The notes below the pieces were generated by a model. The model made no database searches. It was not told the DNA's origin and worked only from the letters and a program-made list of their open reading frames with translations. 64,000 nucleotides of DNA, from assembly GCA_965153355.1 (NCBI GenBank), contig OZ231127.1, forward strand, positions 2,914,001-2,978,000, in the 5' to 3' direction. The translations under genes were made by a program, and so were the position numbers. This document shows positions 21,516 through 32,838 of the stretch, one piece after another. Each line of letters opens with the position of its first letter. Position 1 is the first letter of the stretch. The DNA comes from Flaccisagitta enflata (lineage: Eukaryota; Chaetognatha; Sagittoidea; Aphragmophora).

Positions 21516-21825
21516 CGCTCGTTCGGGGAAAATCAAAGGAAACTTCCTCGGTTTTGTCTTTGTGTCATCAAAGTTGTCCTTGGAAATCTAGGACCAAGCC
21601 GAAATATCGAGATGAAATGTGGTTCGTCTGTCAGTTCGTCTGTCAGTTCGTCTGTCAGTTCTGTCAATGACGTTGTTTGGTTTGCTCATCTGTCAGTCTG
21701 TCAGTTCTGTCAATGACGTTGTTTGTTTTGCTCACCTGTCATTCATTCAGTTGTTTGGCTCTGAAGGGGAGGGCTGAGAATGGCATCGGGAGGAGCGGAA
21801 CGATCGCGACGGGCCAATTAACCAA

Positions 21826-21975
21826 TTAACGAACCGACCGAGCAACAAACCAACTTACTACAAGATCGCCAAACCGACCGACCCACCGACCGACCGACCG
21901 ACCGACCAACCGACCGACAAACCGACCGACCGACAAACCGACCGACAAACCGACCGACCGACCAACAAACCGACC
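21826..21975. repeat. ACCG/GACC microsatellite with foldback-like flank
   Basis: AACCGACCGACCGACC units are followed by CGGTACCCGCGCCCT and AGGGCACCGGACCC. This is probably the core and one degenerate arm of a foldback-type or HINE-like copy. Confidence 0.7.
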
Positions 21976-22096
21976 ACGGTACCCGCGCCCTAATAAGGAA
22001 TGAGGTTTAGTCAAAAGATAGTAGGGCACCGGACCCAAAGAGGGCAACGTTCTGAGTTTTTCCAGTTTGAAAGGTTGGGATTGAGACTTGAGGCTA

Positions 22097-23128
22097 AAGA
22101 GGGCATCTTTCACAAATTTAGATATTTCTCGTCTTTGGATGGACCAATCTGCACAAAATTGGTGATCAAATTGAAGAGTTTTTCTTGCACTAGCTAATGG
22201 TAAAAAAAATTTTGATCAATAATTCCCTAAAAATTTTTTTACAGATTGCAGAAGCAGGGGCAAAAAAGTCGATTTTTTTTGCAAATTGGGGGTTGGATGT
22301 GCATGGGGGTTGACTACCCCTGCCTACCCATCCACAACAATATTGGGACTTGTCACTTGTTTTAGTATGTTTGTGTGTGGGGGGGGTTAGGGTGTGGATG
22401 GGGGTTGGACACCCCTGCCCACCAGTCCAGAACAATACTGTGGCAAAGTGGCCCAATGTTGAAGTAAATATGGCCAAAATTAACAAATATGGTAATTTCA
22501 CCACACACCCTGATCTTTCAAGTTCTGCCAAATTGAGATGCTAAAACATATTGACATGACATGCTACATCACTATGCCAATTTTTTCCCGATTGGCTTAT
22601 TCAAAGCAGATATATTAGAAAAAGTAATAATGTCCAAATTGCCACTAAAATTCTGAATGCAAAATGAGCCCCATACCCTTCAAACTTTGAAATGCTCTCA
22701 AATCTAAATAAAAAATGATAGAAACATGCGGATTGCACCACTGATTAGCTCCTGAGCTCTATTTTTATAATCTCTTTGACTTTTTATCAATTTCCATGGT
22801 GAAAAGGCCTATAACTGAGGCCAAACTGGCCAAAATACCCAAAATTGTCACTCTGACATACCCTTGGATCTTTGAAGTTCTGTAAGATTCAAATGCAAAA
22901 ACATCTTGTTATGCAGACTGCATCACAATTAGCTCTGGAGAAGTACTCGATTTTGCTCATGAATTTTAAGTGTTTTCTAAAATTGGAAGTGGCCAAATTT
23001 TTCATCCAATTTGCAAAAAAAGATTTTTTTACCATCAGCTAGAGCAGGAAAAACTCCTCAATTTGATCGTAAATTTTGTGCAAGTTGGTCCATCCAAAGT
23101 CGAGAAATACTGAAATTTGTGAAAAATG
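22097..23128. repeat. Large inverted repeat, arms of about 110 bp
   Basis: The left arm (22097-22212, containing GATGGACCAATCTGCACAAA) is the near reverse complement of the right arm (23020-23128, TTGTGCAAGTTGGTCCATC). Diverged right-end sequences of GTGAC-type HINE-like copies (22290-22440) lie inside, and the rest is a decayed AT-rich spacer. The class is unknown, perhaps an inverted-repeat transposon with an inserted element. Confidence 0.7.
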
Positions 23129-23139
23129 TCAAAATTGCC

Positions 23140-23900
23140 ACTGAAATTGAGGCTGCAATTTTCTCTTCATACCCTTTCATCTTTGAAATGCCCTCAAATC
23201 TAAAGAAAAATGTGGATTGCACCACTGGTTAGCTCTTGAGCTATAGTTTTATAATCCCATGGATTTTTTGTCATTTTTCTAAGGCAAAGTAGCTCGATTT
23301 TGAGGTCAAAATGACTTAAAAAACAAGATTTGGACCACCGCCACTACTTTACTCATGGGGTGGGGGAGTGGCGGCGCCATCTTCCCGACATCGGACGACC
23401 TCCAAATTTTTTTTGGTGCATTATACCATGAAATAGTGCGCATATCTCCCGAACTTAAAGGTTCCGACAATTTTAAGTTACGAACCTGCGTGCTACTAAA
23501 GAGGGCTGAGTTATCGCTACATAGGGCTGTGATCATGTGGGAGAGTTTATTTGAGGGTGGACAGGACTAATTCAAGGAGAGATATAATTTAAGGTCTGAG
23601 AAACCTGATTTGAGGTGCGAGAGGATATAGTTGAGGCACGAGTGGGCTGATTTGAGGCCCAATGCATCAGGTATACATGAAACAGCTGACTATAGGTTTT
23701 TAAGGATAGCGATGAGGGGGGGATGAAAGCTTTGGAAACATGGATGGAACGCCTTGTGTATTTTAAGATACTATCCATTTCTGTCAAAATGACGCGATTA
23801 GCAATTTCTTTAAAATGAAATTCGATGGTCGAGGGCGAGTTTTCCGTTGTTTTCAGAAAAGGTTTCATTTTTTTCTCCTTTTTCTTTTTCCCGTTAATCT
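23140..23900. other. Intronic DNA before exon 2
   Basis: Unique-looking. TTTTTCTCCTTTTTC with CTTTTTCCCG at 23867-23894 is a good polypyrimidine tract for the 3' splice site at 23909. Confidence 0.55.
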
Positions 23901-23909
23901 CATTTTCAG

Positions 23910-24000
23910 AATTCATCGTCCCAACGAAAAATTAAAACCGGCAGTTCAACAAAGCGGTGAAAGTGGGGAAACAGTCGAAACAGAATTAGACTTACACGAG
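23910..24000 (+). CDS. Unknown membrane protein gene, exon 2
   Basis: Bounded by CTCATTTTCAG and CACGAG|GTAATT. It enters in phase 2, with one base completing a codon, and leaves in phase 0. It codes IHRPNEKLKPAVQQ, SGESGETV, then ETELDLHE, an acidic, polar segment with no membrane stretch. The 3' splice site is strong. The last 50 or so coding bases and the 5' splice site recur about 25 more times downstream in a 99-bp minisatellite, which makes the true 5' splice site one of many equivalent ones. No domain is recognised. Confidence 0.6.
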
Positions 24001-26530
24001 GTAATTATACACTAATGGGCAGGGGCATTGTAGGGGCAGGGGCAGTTAACAAAGCGGTGAAAGTGGAGAAACAGTCGAAACAGAATTAGACTTACACGAG
24101 GTAATTAACACTGATGGGCAGGGGTACTGTAGGGCAGAGGCAGTTCAACAAAGCGGTGAAAGTGGGGAAACAGTCGAAACAGAATTAGACTTACACGAGG
24201 TAATTAACACTAATGGGCAGGGGCACTGTAGGGGCAGAGGCAGTTCAACAAAGCGGTGAAAGTGGGGAAACAGTCGAAACAGAATTAGACTTACACGAGG
24301 TAATTAACACTGATGGGAAGGGGTACTGTAGGGGCAGGGGCAGTTAACATAGCGGTGAAAGTGGAGAAACAGTCGAAACAGAATTAGACTTACACGAGGT
24401 AATTAACACTGATGGGCAGGGGTACTGTAGGGGCAGGGGCAGTTAACATAGCGGTGAAAGTGGAGAAACAGTCGAAACAGAATTAGACTTACACGAGGTA
24501 ATTAACACTGATGGGCAGGGGTACTGTAGGGGCAGAGGCAGTTCAACAAAGCGGTGAAAGTGGGGAAACAGTCGAAACAGAATTAGACTTACACGAGGTA
24601 ATTAACACTGATGGGCAGGGGTACTGTAGGGGCAGGGGCAGTTAACATAGCGGTGAAAGTGGAGAAACAGTCGAAACAGAATTAGACTTACACGATGTAA
24701 TTAACACTGATGGGCAGGGGCATTGTAGGAGCAGGGGCAGTTAACATAGCGGTGAAAGTGGAGAAACAGTCGAAACAGAATTAGACTTACACGAGGTAAT
24801 TAACACTGATGGGCAGGGGTACTGTAGGGGCAGGGGCAGTTAACATAGCGGTGAAAGTGGAGAAACAGTCGAAACAGAATTAGACTTACACGAGGTAATT
24901 AACACTGATGGGCAGGGGTACTGTAGGGGCAGGGGCAGTTAACATAGCGGTGAAAGTGGAGAAACAGTCGAAACAGAATTAGACTTACACGATGTAATTA
25001 ACACTGATGGGCAGGGGCATTGTAGGAGCAGGGGCAGTTAACATAGCGGTGAAAGTGGAGAAACAGTCGAAACAGAATTAGACTTACACGAGGTAATTAA
25101 CACTGATGGGCAGGGGTACTGTAGGGGCAGGGGCAGTTAACATAGCGGTGAAAGTGGAGAAACAGTCGAAACAGAATTAGACTTACACGAGGTAATTAAC
25201 ACTGATGGGCAGGGACATTGTAGGGGCAGGGGCAGTTAACATAGCGGTGAAAGTGGAGAAACAGTCGAAACAGAATTAGACTTACACGAGGTAATTAACA
25301 CTGATGGGCAGGGGCACTCAAGGGGCAGGGGCAGTTAACAAAGCGGTGAAAGTGGAGAAACAGTCGAAACAGAATTAGACTTACACGAGGTAATTAACAC
25401 TGATGGGCAGGGGCACTCTAGGGGCAGGGGCAGTTAACAAAGCTGTGAAAGTGGAGAAACAGTCAAAACAGAATTAGACTTACACGAGGTAAATAACACT
25501 GATGGGCAGGGGCATTGTAGGGGCAGGGGCAGTTAACAAAGCTGTGAAAGTGGAGAAACAGTTGAAACAGAATTAAACTTACACGAGGTAATTAACACTG
25601 ATGGGCAGGGGTATTGTAGGGGCAGGGGCAAGTAACAAAGCGGTGAAAGTGGAGAAAAAGTCGAAACAGAATTAGACTCACAAAAGGTAATTAACACTGA
25701 TGGACAGGGGCAGTGTAGGGGCAGGGGCAGTTAATAAAGCGGTGAAAGTGGACAAACAGTTGAAACAGAATTAGACTTACACAAGGTAATTAACACTAAT
25801 GGGCAGGGGCACTGTAGGGGCAGGGGCAGTTAACAAAACGGTGAAAGTGGAGAACAGTCAAAACAGAATTAGACTTACACAAGGTAATTAACACTAATGG
25901 GCAGGGGCACTGTAGGGGCAGAGGCAGTTAACAAAGCGGTGAAAGTGGAGAAACAGTCGAAACAGAATTAGACTTACACGAGGTAATTAACACTAATGGG
26001 CAGGGGCACTGTAGGGGCAGGGGCAGTTAACAAAGCGGTTAAAGTGGACAAACAGTTGAAACAGAATTAGACTTACACAAGGTAATGAAGACTAATGGGC
26101 AGGGGCACTTTAGGGGCAGGGGCAGTTAACAAAGCGGTGAAAGTGGAGAAACAGTCGAAACAGAATTAGACTTACACTAGGTAATTACCACTGATGGGCA
26201 GGGGCAGTTTAACTAAGAAGTGAAAGTGGAGATACTGTCGAAACAGAATTAGACTTACATGAGTCAATTAACACTAATGGGCAGGGGCACTGTAGGGGCA
26301 GGGGCAGTTAACAAAACGGTGAAAGTGGAGAAACAGTCAAAACAGAATTAGACTTACACGAGGTAATTGACACTGATGGGCAGGGGCAGTTTAACTAAGG
26401 AGTGAAAGTTGAGATTCTGTCAAAACAGAATTATACTTAACACGAGGTAATGCATGGTCCTGGGCACTGGGCAGGGGCATGGGAGAGGCAGGGGCATTGA
26501 AATTAAACAATGAAAGTGGAGAAATCGTCA
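23951..26530 (+). repeat. 99-bp minisatellite built from an exon end and its 5' splice site
   Basis: About 26 units of roughly 99 bases. Each holds GCGGTGAAAGTGGAGAAACA, GTCGAAACAGAATTAGACTT, ACACGAG|GTAATTAACACT and a GGGCAGGGG linker. The first unit is the real exon end (23951-24000) with its intron start. Units near both edges are more diverged (26200-26530), and those at 24300-25250 are nearly identical, as in recent expansion. It is not a CRISPR array, because the linker is not a variable spacer. Confidence 0.95.
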
Positions 26531-26562
26531 AAACAAACAATACTTAACAGAGGTTACATACA

Positions 26563-26858
26563 GTAGAGTGGTCGGAATTTTGAAAACTGTTTCCAAGCAT
26601 CCTATACAAGCAATTTTCATCAATAAAGATATATTTCAGGATCTTTCTCACAATCGAGGGTCTTTGCTTCTTAGGGAAACTATGTAGGCAAAATGCTGAG
26701 AAATATAAGATATGGTATTTTCATTCCACTCATTTCAATGCGGTTTGTCTACCTAGTTTCCCTTTGAAGCATAGATTGCATGAAACAACTTTTAATATGA
26801 TTTTATTGATTAAAATTGTGTATATACCTATAATAATTTTAAGCTCTGACCACTCTAA
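26563..26858. mobile_element. MITE, TIR TAGAGTGGTCRGA
   Basis: The left end AGTAGAGTGGTCGGAATTTT pairs with the right end TTTTAAGCTCTGACCACTCT. About 295 bases, AT-rich inside, non-coding. It abuts the next MITE. Confidence 0.7.
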
Positions 26859-26862
26859 CAAA

Positions 26863-27386
26863 CAGTCAATGGACAAAACAAAATAGGTAGAGAGCTCACT
26901 CTGTTGGCTTTGATCCAACCTGCTGTCATTAAACAGCAGACTGTAAACAACAACTGGTTGTAAAAATTACAGCCGACTGTCATCTTACAAGGTCGGCAAA
27001 AATCCAACCTTAATAGAATAGAACGTGACTAGCATATTCATAATTCTGATGAAATTCTGAGAAGTTTGACATGTCACACTTGACACTTTTTATAAGAAAT
27101 AATCTTTTAGTATTATATTAAACCTTTATTAAATTATTGATAAAATTTTTTTACTTTTATATAAAAATATATGTTGTGACTTATCAAACTTGAGTTTCAC
27201 CAGGATTATGAATTTGCAGGTCTCATTCTATTTGGTGTAAGTTGGATTTTTGCCGACTTTGTAGCATGACAGCCGGCTGTAATTTTTACAACCAGTTGTT
27301 GTTTACAGCCTGCTGTTTGATAACAGTAGGTTGGATCAAAGCCAACAGAGTGAGCTCTCTACCTATTTTGTTTTGTCCACTGACTG
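26863..27386. mobile_element. MITE with 150-bp terminal inverted repeats
   Basis: The left arm CAGTCAATGGACAAAACAAA to GGTCGGCAAAAATCCAACC (26863-27011) is matched by the reverse complement at 27232-27386. Possible CAAA target duplication on both sides. A relative interrupted by other elements is at 51552-54172. Confidence 0.85.
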
Positions 27387-27389
27387 CAA

Positions 27390-27765
27390 ACAGTGATGTC
27401 GCGTGCGGCGGTTAAACATGAAAAAAGAGAATAAATCGCGTCATTTATGGCCATCGTTAATTTAAGCCAATTGTGCTTTAAATGAAAATAAAATCAAACA
27501 TCTTCATAATTCGTAACCGCAAAAAAAGAAAACAAAACAAACAAACAAAAACCGATTCCAACACCCAAACTTGACTGAATCATCCGAAATATGAAGAGAC
27601 TCTTGGAACCGCGACATCAGATAACAACCATCATTTGAGGACATGCTCGTACACGACCATCTCTATCTGGAACTCATTACGGTGCTCAAAAATCGTCCGT
27701 TTTTTTGTTGACGCCATTAAATTAGTTATCTAGCTTAACAATGAGTCGATCCGTCATAAAGACGG
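27390..27765. other. Intronic DNA, no feature recognised
   Basis: AT-rich with no exon, RNA gene or terminal repeats seen. Confidence 0.5.
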
Positions 27766-27767
27766 GG

Positions 27768-28228
27768 TTTTTTAGTCGTGTGCTACGCGACACTACTACC
27801 TAGGAAAGAAGTATATTTATATCTGCGGCATTGTATTTTTGATGAGGTTTAATTTTTTTCAGGTGTGACAAAGCACCTCTATAACTTGCTGTGTCCATCT
27901 TTCAGTTGGTTGGTTGGTTGGTCTGTTGGGTAACGCATTTGTTCGACAATCCCTATGTTCCACCTTATTGGCCTACTTGGCTTTGTTTAGATTATTGTAA
28001 CTTTTTGTTCAGAAGCTCAGATGTCCTTGGTAGAAGGTGTAAAAATTTTTTTTTCCTAGATAGTACACCTCGCTTTGTCTGATTGTCAGTCGGTCCGTCC
28101 GTCCGTCGCCATTTTATTTTTTTTTATGATTTGACCTCATTGCTCCTGTCTAAATGGTCTAGTGACCTCAAATATGGCCCCTGCCCACCTGCACGCGATT
28201 GGATTAGCCGTGTATCCGGCCTTGTTTT
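27768..28228 (+). mobile_element. HINE-like element, long or nested copy
   Basis: Left arm AGTCGTGTGC and right end GCACGCGATT with GCCGTGTATCCGGCCTTGTT. Two additional core starts (CACCTCTATAACTTGC at 27870, TACACCTCGCTTTGTC at 28062) suggest one copy inside another. Confidence 0.7.
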
Positions 28229-28229
28229 C

Positions 28230-28605
28230 CTCGACTCTCTTCTTTTCCTTTCCTCCTCCCCATCTTTCATTCTGCTTCAAAATACATTCAAAATACATGA
28301 GATATTAAGACGAGTCTCGGTCACATTTTTTTCCGACTGAGTTTTTTTCTGGCCAGAACTCGCTTCTCGTCTCATCATTTTTTAATGACCACGCAGAATA
28401 CAAAATCAACTTGTTGATATATGAGCTATGATATATGCCCATCAACAAGTCTTGAGACTACAGAAAAGCCAAAAATTCATCTCCACTCTCTCATCTTTCA
28501 TTCACTCCATTCGTTCACAGATTTTACTTAAACTACAGGAGTATGGGCGAATGATGATATCCATACGACCGGAAAAATCTCTTGATAATAAAATAACCCT
28601 AACTA
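28230..28605. other. Intronic DNA, no feature recognised
   Basis: Pyrimidine-rich to mixed sequence, no exon accepted. Confidence 0.5.
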
Positions 28606-28606
28606 G

Positions 28607-28838
28607 AAAGGGGGCGTTTCTAGTCAGAGACAACCGCGTCGCTCGCTCGCTCGCTCGCTCGCTATGTTCCTTCGCTCGCACCGCTCACTCCGCTCGCTCG
28701 CTCCTTTCATGGGCTCGCTCACTCACTTCGCTCACTCCCTCATGGGACGGTTGAAATTCTTAGATATGTGTTCACGCTGTGAACGCGTTTCACGGGAACA
28801 AACGCGTTTTAGGCGCTCACTAGAAACACGCCCTTATA
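28607..28838 (+). mobile_element. Repeat family K, GCTC microsatellite core
   Basis: Ends GGGCGTTTCTAGTCAGAG and CGCTCACTAGAAACACGCCC form short inverted termini. The core is GCTCGCTCGC and GCTCACTCACTTCG. A diverged inverted copy is at 60193-60432 and a fragment at 7425-7585. It has the same plan as the HINE-like elements (arm, microsatellite core, arm) with a different sequence. Confidence 0.7.
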
Positions 28839-29014
28839 AAAAAACTTACGTCATCCATGTTCCCGTCAATCACTCACCTCCACCTGTCTTTGAGGCAGCG
28901 GCTTCGAAGGATTTCATGTCCTATGCTTTTGAACTAAATTCTCCCTCTCCTACTCTGCCCACCCCTTCAGGAATCAGAGCCAAGCCCTAAGGGTCAAACT
29001 TGAAGCTCGAGAAT

Positions 29015-29310
29015 GTCAGCTATCATTGTGATCATTGTCATCATTATTGTGATCATGGCCATCATCATTGTCTTCATTGTCATCATTATTGTCATCATTG
29101 TCATCATCATTCTGATCATTGTCATCCTTATTCTGATCATTGTCATCGTCATTATAATCATTGTCATCATCATTCTGATCATTGTCATCCTTATTCTGAT
29201 CATTGTCATCGTCATTATAATCATTGTCATCATCATGGTGATTATTGTCATCATCGTTATGATCATTGTCATCATAATTGTGATCAATGTCATCATTTTC
29301 ATTATCATTG
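29015..29310 (+). repeat. ATCATTGTCATC repeat before exon 3
   Basis: 12-base units TCATTGTCATCA with ATTCTGATCA variants run up to the 3' splice site at 29317, providing a T/C-rich lead-in. Open frames in it are repeat products (Asp/Asn or His/Cys or Ile/Val). Confidence 0.92.
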
Positions 29311-29317
29311 TCTTCAG

Positions 29318-29445
29318 GATATTGGTGACCCATCGATGCCAGATTTGGATGATTTGATCAAAAATCTTGGAGCTCGTGAAGCCAGAGAAAAAGAAGTGCC
29401 TACAATTGTCATCCAATCAGAAAGCGGACAAGAACAAGGACACAG
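29318..29445 (+). CDS. Unknown membrane protein gene, exon 3
   Basis: Bounded by CATTGTCTTCAG and CACAG|GTAAGCC, both strong. It enters in phase 0, matching exon 2, and leaves in phase 2, matching exon 4. It codes DIGDPSMPDLDDLIKNLG, AREAREKEV and PTIVIQSESGQEQGH, again acidic and without membrane segments. The exon end plus donor is repeated downstream three times. Composition is non-repetitive across the exon body, which supports real coding. No domain recognised. Confidence 0.65.
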
Positions 29446-29800
29446 GTAAGCCAATAGAAAAGCAAGAAATGCCTACAAATTGTAAAAGCAGATCAGAGAA
29501 AAAGAAGTGCCTACGGGCTACGATAGTCATCCAATCAGAAAGCGGACAAGAACAAGGACACAGGTAAGCCAATAGGAAAGCAAGAAATGCCTACAAATTG
29601 TAAAAGCAGATCAGAGAAAAAGAAGTGCCTACGGGCTATGATAGTCATCCAATCAGAGAGCGGACAAGAACAAGGACACAGGTAAGCCAAAAGAAAAGCA
29701 AAAAGTGCCTACAAATTGTAAACGCAGGTCAGAGAAAAAGAAGTGCCTACAATAGTCATCCAATCAGAAAGCGGAAAAGAACAAGGACACACGTAAGCCG
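29446..29800 (+). repeat. 118-bp tandem copies of exon 3 end plus 5' splice site
   Basis: Units carry GAGAAAAAGAAGTGCCTAC, ATCCAATCAGAAAGCGGACA and AGGACACAG|GTAAGCC. Donors lie at 29446, 29564, 29682 and 29793. Between AAAAGCAG and the next donor, the first two duplicates (29492-29563 and 29610-29681) are exactly 72 bases, open in phase 2-2, and code SEKKKCLRATIVIQSESGQ. They could be read as symmetric cassette exons, although their acceptors lack a pyrimidine tract. Confidence 0.9.
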
Positions 29801-29883
29801 ATAGATTCAAGTGCAACATCTATGGAGGGACGGATGGACAGACAGAGCCTTTTTTTAGCGTGATCACATCCGAATACTGCATA

Positions 29884-30112
29884 AACAAGGCCGGATACAC
29901 GGCTAGCCTAGTCGCGTGCGGGTGGGCAGGAGCAGTGCTGGAAGTCACTAGGGCATCTGGGCAGGAGCCGTATATTCAAAAAGCCCAAAAATGCCAAAAT
30001 GGTAAAAAGGGGACTGACTGACCAACCAACCGATCACCGACTGACCGACCGACCAACCGACCGACGGTCCGACATAGCGGGGTGTAGAGTCGCGTAGCAC
30101 GCGACCAAAAAC
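29884..30112 (-). mobile_element. HINE-like element, complete
   Basis: On the minus strand: left palindrome GGTCGCGTGC-TACGCGACT, GTCGGTTGG core, right arm GCACGCGACT, stem GCCGTGTATCCGGC, end CTTGTT. The arms pair 9 of 10. Confidence 0.87.
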
Positions 30113-30352
30113 CAATGAAAAATTTCACATTTCTAAAGCTCAGTCAGAACAGTCCTGTTACAGAGATGTTGACCAATAACTTTGTTTTTGTAAAGCTTGA
30201 AAGCTTCTATCTATCGTCAGTGCAAGTCAATGCAAGCTTCTGTCTATCGTCAGTGCAACTTTCGTTGTTCAAACTTAGCTCAGGCGAGAGGTTAAGGGAA
30301 TCCATTTTTAAGGTTAGAAAAGGATGAGCTTTTTTGAGCATCTGAGAGAAAA

Positions 30353-30355
<3 letters not shown>

Positions 30356-30395
<40 letters not shown>
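30356..30395. repeat. AG microsatellite
   Basis: Pure AG, about 36 bases. Confidence 0.95.
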
Positions 30396-30398
<3 letters not shown>

Positions 30399-30509
30399 AA
30401 TAGAGAGTGGACTAGATTTTGGTCATGCAATACTTTCTTCATTGCTTTATTGTTTTAAGGCCTTCTCATTCTTTCATTCTCTCCTTCGAGCCGTCATCAT
30501 CAACAAGTC

Positions 30510-30814
30510 TTTTTAGATGCGTCCTCGCATCTCTATAATAGGCTGTGTCTGTCTGTCGGTTGGTTGGTCTGTCTGTCTGTAATGCATTCATAAAAACATC
30601 AGAATCTTGCATTTTTTCATTAGAAAATTCGTACCAACTCAGTAAAAGTAGCATACATTGAATAATTCATTCATTGAATCATTCATTCATTCATAAACAA
30701 CATTCATTCATAATAAAACATTCATTCATAAAAAAACATTCATTTATAAAAAACATTCATTCATAAAAAACTTTCATTCAACGAGGACAAATCATTGTCC
30801 TACTTGGCATTGTT
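30510..30814 (+). mobile_element. HINE-like element, AGATGCGTCCTC type
   Basis: Left palindrome AGATGCGTCCTCGCATCT, CTCTATAATAGGC, GTCTGTCGGTTGG core, and a body of CATTCATTCATAAAA repeats. The right end is GAGGACAAATCATTG with a degenerate terminal stem and GGCATTGTT. Shares its body with 47473-47779 and 57452-57680. Confidence 0.78.
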
Positions 30815-31514
30815 TTTTTTTCTCTCTTCTGAGAATTTTAGAGACGACATTTTTTTTTCAGCGCACACATAGGGCAGGGAGTCTATTTTTAGTGCATACA
30901 GGGACATTCTTCTTTTCAATTTTTTTTTACTGCCATTGTAGAGGAACATGATTTGGCTTCATTACCCCATGTCATGTACAGCTTATTGGAAGCCAAAGAT
31001 AAGTTTCAGCTTAAATTTCAAGAGAGAGAGAGAAAAATTCTATTCCCACCCCTTCCGCCAAAAACTTTATACCAATTTGTAGATGTCCTCGTAACAAATC
31101 CAAATATGTAATCTTTTCCTGCTACTTTTTTGCACTTTGTGAGAAAAAGCTCATGGAAAAGTTGTTGCAAAGCAGCTCTTTCTTAATCATTGGTGCCCAA
31201 CTTAGTGGAGACGCGGCTTGATATAGATCTTGGTGATAACATCACACTCTCAAATTGACCAATGGGTAGCAAGGCACTACCATCCAGAGATGTTGCTCAG
31301 TTTAAGGTGATGTTATAGGCCAGGTACTCTCTTGCTTTTGGTGCCTGTCATCGAATTTATCATCGATTTCTCACATTCTAATCACTGTTGAGAACAACAA
31401 ACATGACATCTGTTGATAAACAGAAGTTGTGAGGCTGATTTCTTCAAACAAAGGACTATTGAGACTAAAATCAAGATCTCTTCTCTCTGGGCAGCGGGAG
31501 AAAAAGAAAATATG
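30815..31514. other. Intronic DNA, no feature recognised
   Basis: About 700 bases of unique-looking sequence with one short GAGAGA run. No exon accepted. Confidence 0.5.
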
Positions 31515-31693
31515 TATAGTAGGACCCGCCTCATCGGTCCCATTGGGACCACAGATTTTTCACCTTTATCTCAGGTTTACCTTTAAAGAGAGTTAAAATA
31601 ACATTAAATACTATCATTTGGGACCTTAAAATGTTGACCTTTATTGATGGGGAACCTTTAAAGGCGGGGCTGTTATTGCGGGGTCCCACTGTA
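31515..31693. mobile_element. Pogo/Tigger-like MITE
   Basis: Ends TATAGTAGGACCCGCCTCATC and GCGGGGTCCCACTGTA pair as TA-CAGTGGGACCC-type termini flanked by TA, as in Tc1/mariner-pogo MITEs. Inside, ACCTTTAAAG motifs repeat in both orientations. Confidence 0.65.
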
Positions 31694-32043
31694 CTTGAGA
31701 AGTTGAGAAAGCATTAGTAAGGGTTAACGGTACCCGTTGTCCCATTATATTTTATTTTTTAATGCAATAACTATCTGGCTAAGGACCTACATGGGAATAA
31801 CGGAACTATCATATTCAATATACTTTCATAATTTGACAGCAGCAATTTATCGAGTCAATTCTAAAGAAAGCTGATTTTGAGCGTCAGTGGAGTGAGCGGG
31901 ATGCCTTATGTATGACCTATGGTGCCAAGTGATTTTAGTTTCAAGACTAAAGGGACACATAGGCGTTTTGGGGATAATTCATAGCGAAGGAGATTAAATA
32001 GAAAAGTACGCATTGCAGAGTGGACTGGAGGATTGGAAAACAA
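31694..32043. other. Intronic DNA, no feature recognised
   Basis: Unique-looking. It holds a GGTACCCGTTGTCCC fragment of foldback type at 31730. Confidence 0.45.
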
Positions 32044-32297
32044 GTGACGCGGGGCCACAATATCGTAACAAACGGGTGGGCAGGGTCAGCCAACCCCCAT
32101 CCACACAAAACGCCTGACCTGACCCCCTTTCCAACGGACACATACACAACAACCTTCTAAGACACTAAATTTCCCACTTTTTGACTCGTGCTCACGGACC
32201 CATGGATCAACGGACCAACAGACCGACAGACCAACAGACCAACGGATCGACGGATCGACGGACAAAGCCTCTTATAGAGTTGGGTGCCCGCAACTAA
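32044..32297 (-). mobile_element. HINE-like element, GTGAC terminal type
   Basis: Minus strand: left arm AGTTGCGGGC with partner CCCAACT, core GTCCGTCG/GTTGG, diverged right arm, terminal GTGGC-CCCGC-GTCAC. It directly abuts the next copy. Confidence 0.8.
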
Positions 32298-32479
32298 CAA
32301 GGCCGGATACACGGCCAATACCAGTCGCGGACGGGTGGGCAGGGGCGGAAATGCGTGTTTTCCCACTTTTCGACTCGAGCGTGACGGACCAACCAACCGA
32401 CCAACCGACCATCCAACAAACCAACCGACGGACGGACGGACAAAGCCTCGTATAGAGTCGCTAGTCCGCGACTAAAAAG
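32298..32479 (-). mobile_element. HINE-like element, GGCCG terminal type
   Basis: Minus strand: left arm AGTCGCGGAC, right arm GTCCGCGACT (perfect pair), terminal stem GGCCG-TGTAT-CCGGCC, TTGTT. Two copies head to tail may mark a preferred target. Confidence 0.87.
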
Positions 32480-32627
32480 AAGAGAAAGGATCAGGTCTGT
32501 TTTCATGAAAGGAGCTGTACCCGATGGATTATGGTAATATGGTCATCTGCTTTTTTATGACCACTGCCCAATAGAAAATGACATGAGTCTTTGATAAAAA
32601 TTGTAGTTATACCGACTTCCAGGGCCC

Positions 32628-32692
32628 GCGGGGGGGGGGGGGGAGGAGAAGGGAATCTACGGGGGTGGGGGGGGGTTGAAGAGAGGGTGGCG
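32628..32692. repeat. G-run tract
   Basis: Runs of 9 to 14 G separated by short A/T bases. A possible quadruplex-forming site on this strand. Confidence 0.85.
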
Positions 32693-32751
32693 GAGAAGAA
32701 CAAAGTCGATGGGACAAAAACGAGTTCATTAAAATGACAAGAATGACGATA

Positions 32752-32838
32752 GCTTGATGAACGGACGGACAGGCCGACGGACCAACGGACGGACAGACCA
32801 AAGGACAGACTGGCAGAGTCGCGTAGCACGCGACTAAA
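32752..32838 (-). mobile_element. HINE-like element, left-end fragment
   Basis: Minus strand: TTTAGTCGCGTGCTACGCGA, CTCTGCCAGTC, then GTCCGTCC core; the right end is missing. Confidence 0.75.

Noticed and set aside
23951-26530. CRISPR-like array
   Set aside because: The unit is a 99-bp continuous repeat derived from an exon end, the linkers are not unique spacers, and the DNA is eukaryotic.
29000-29416. Met/Ile/Thr, His/Cys or Asp/Asn frames
   Set aside because: Products of the ATCATTGTCATC repeat; only the part after the acceptor at 29317 is kept as an exon.
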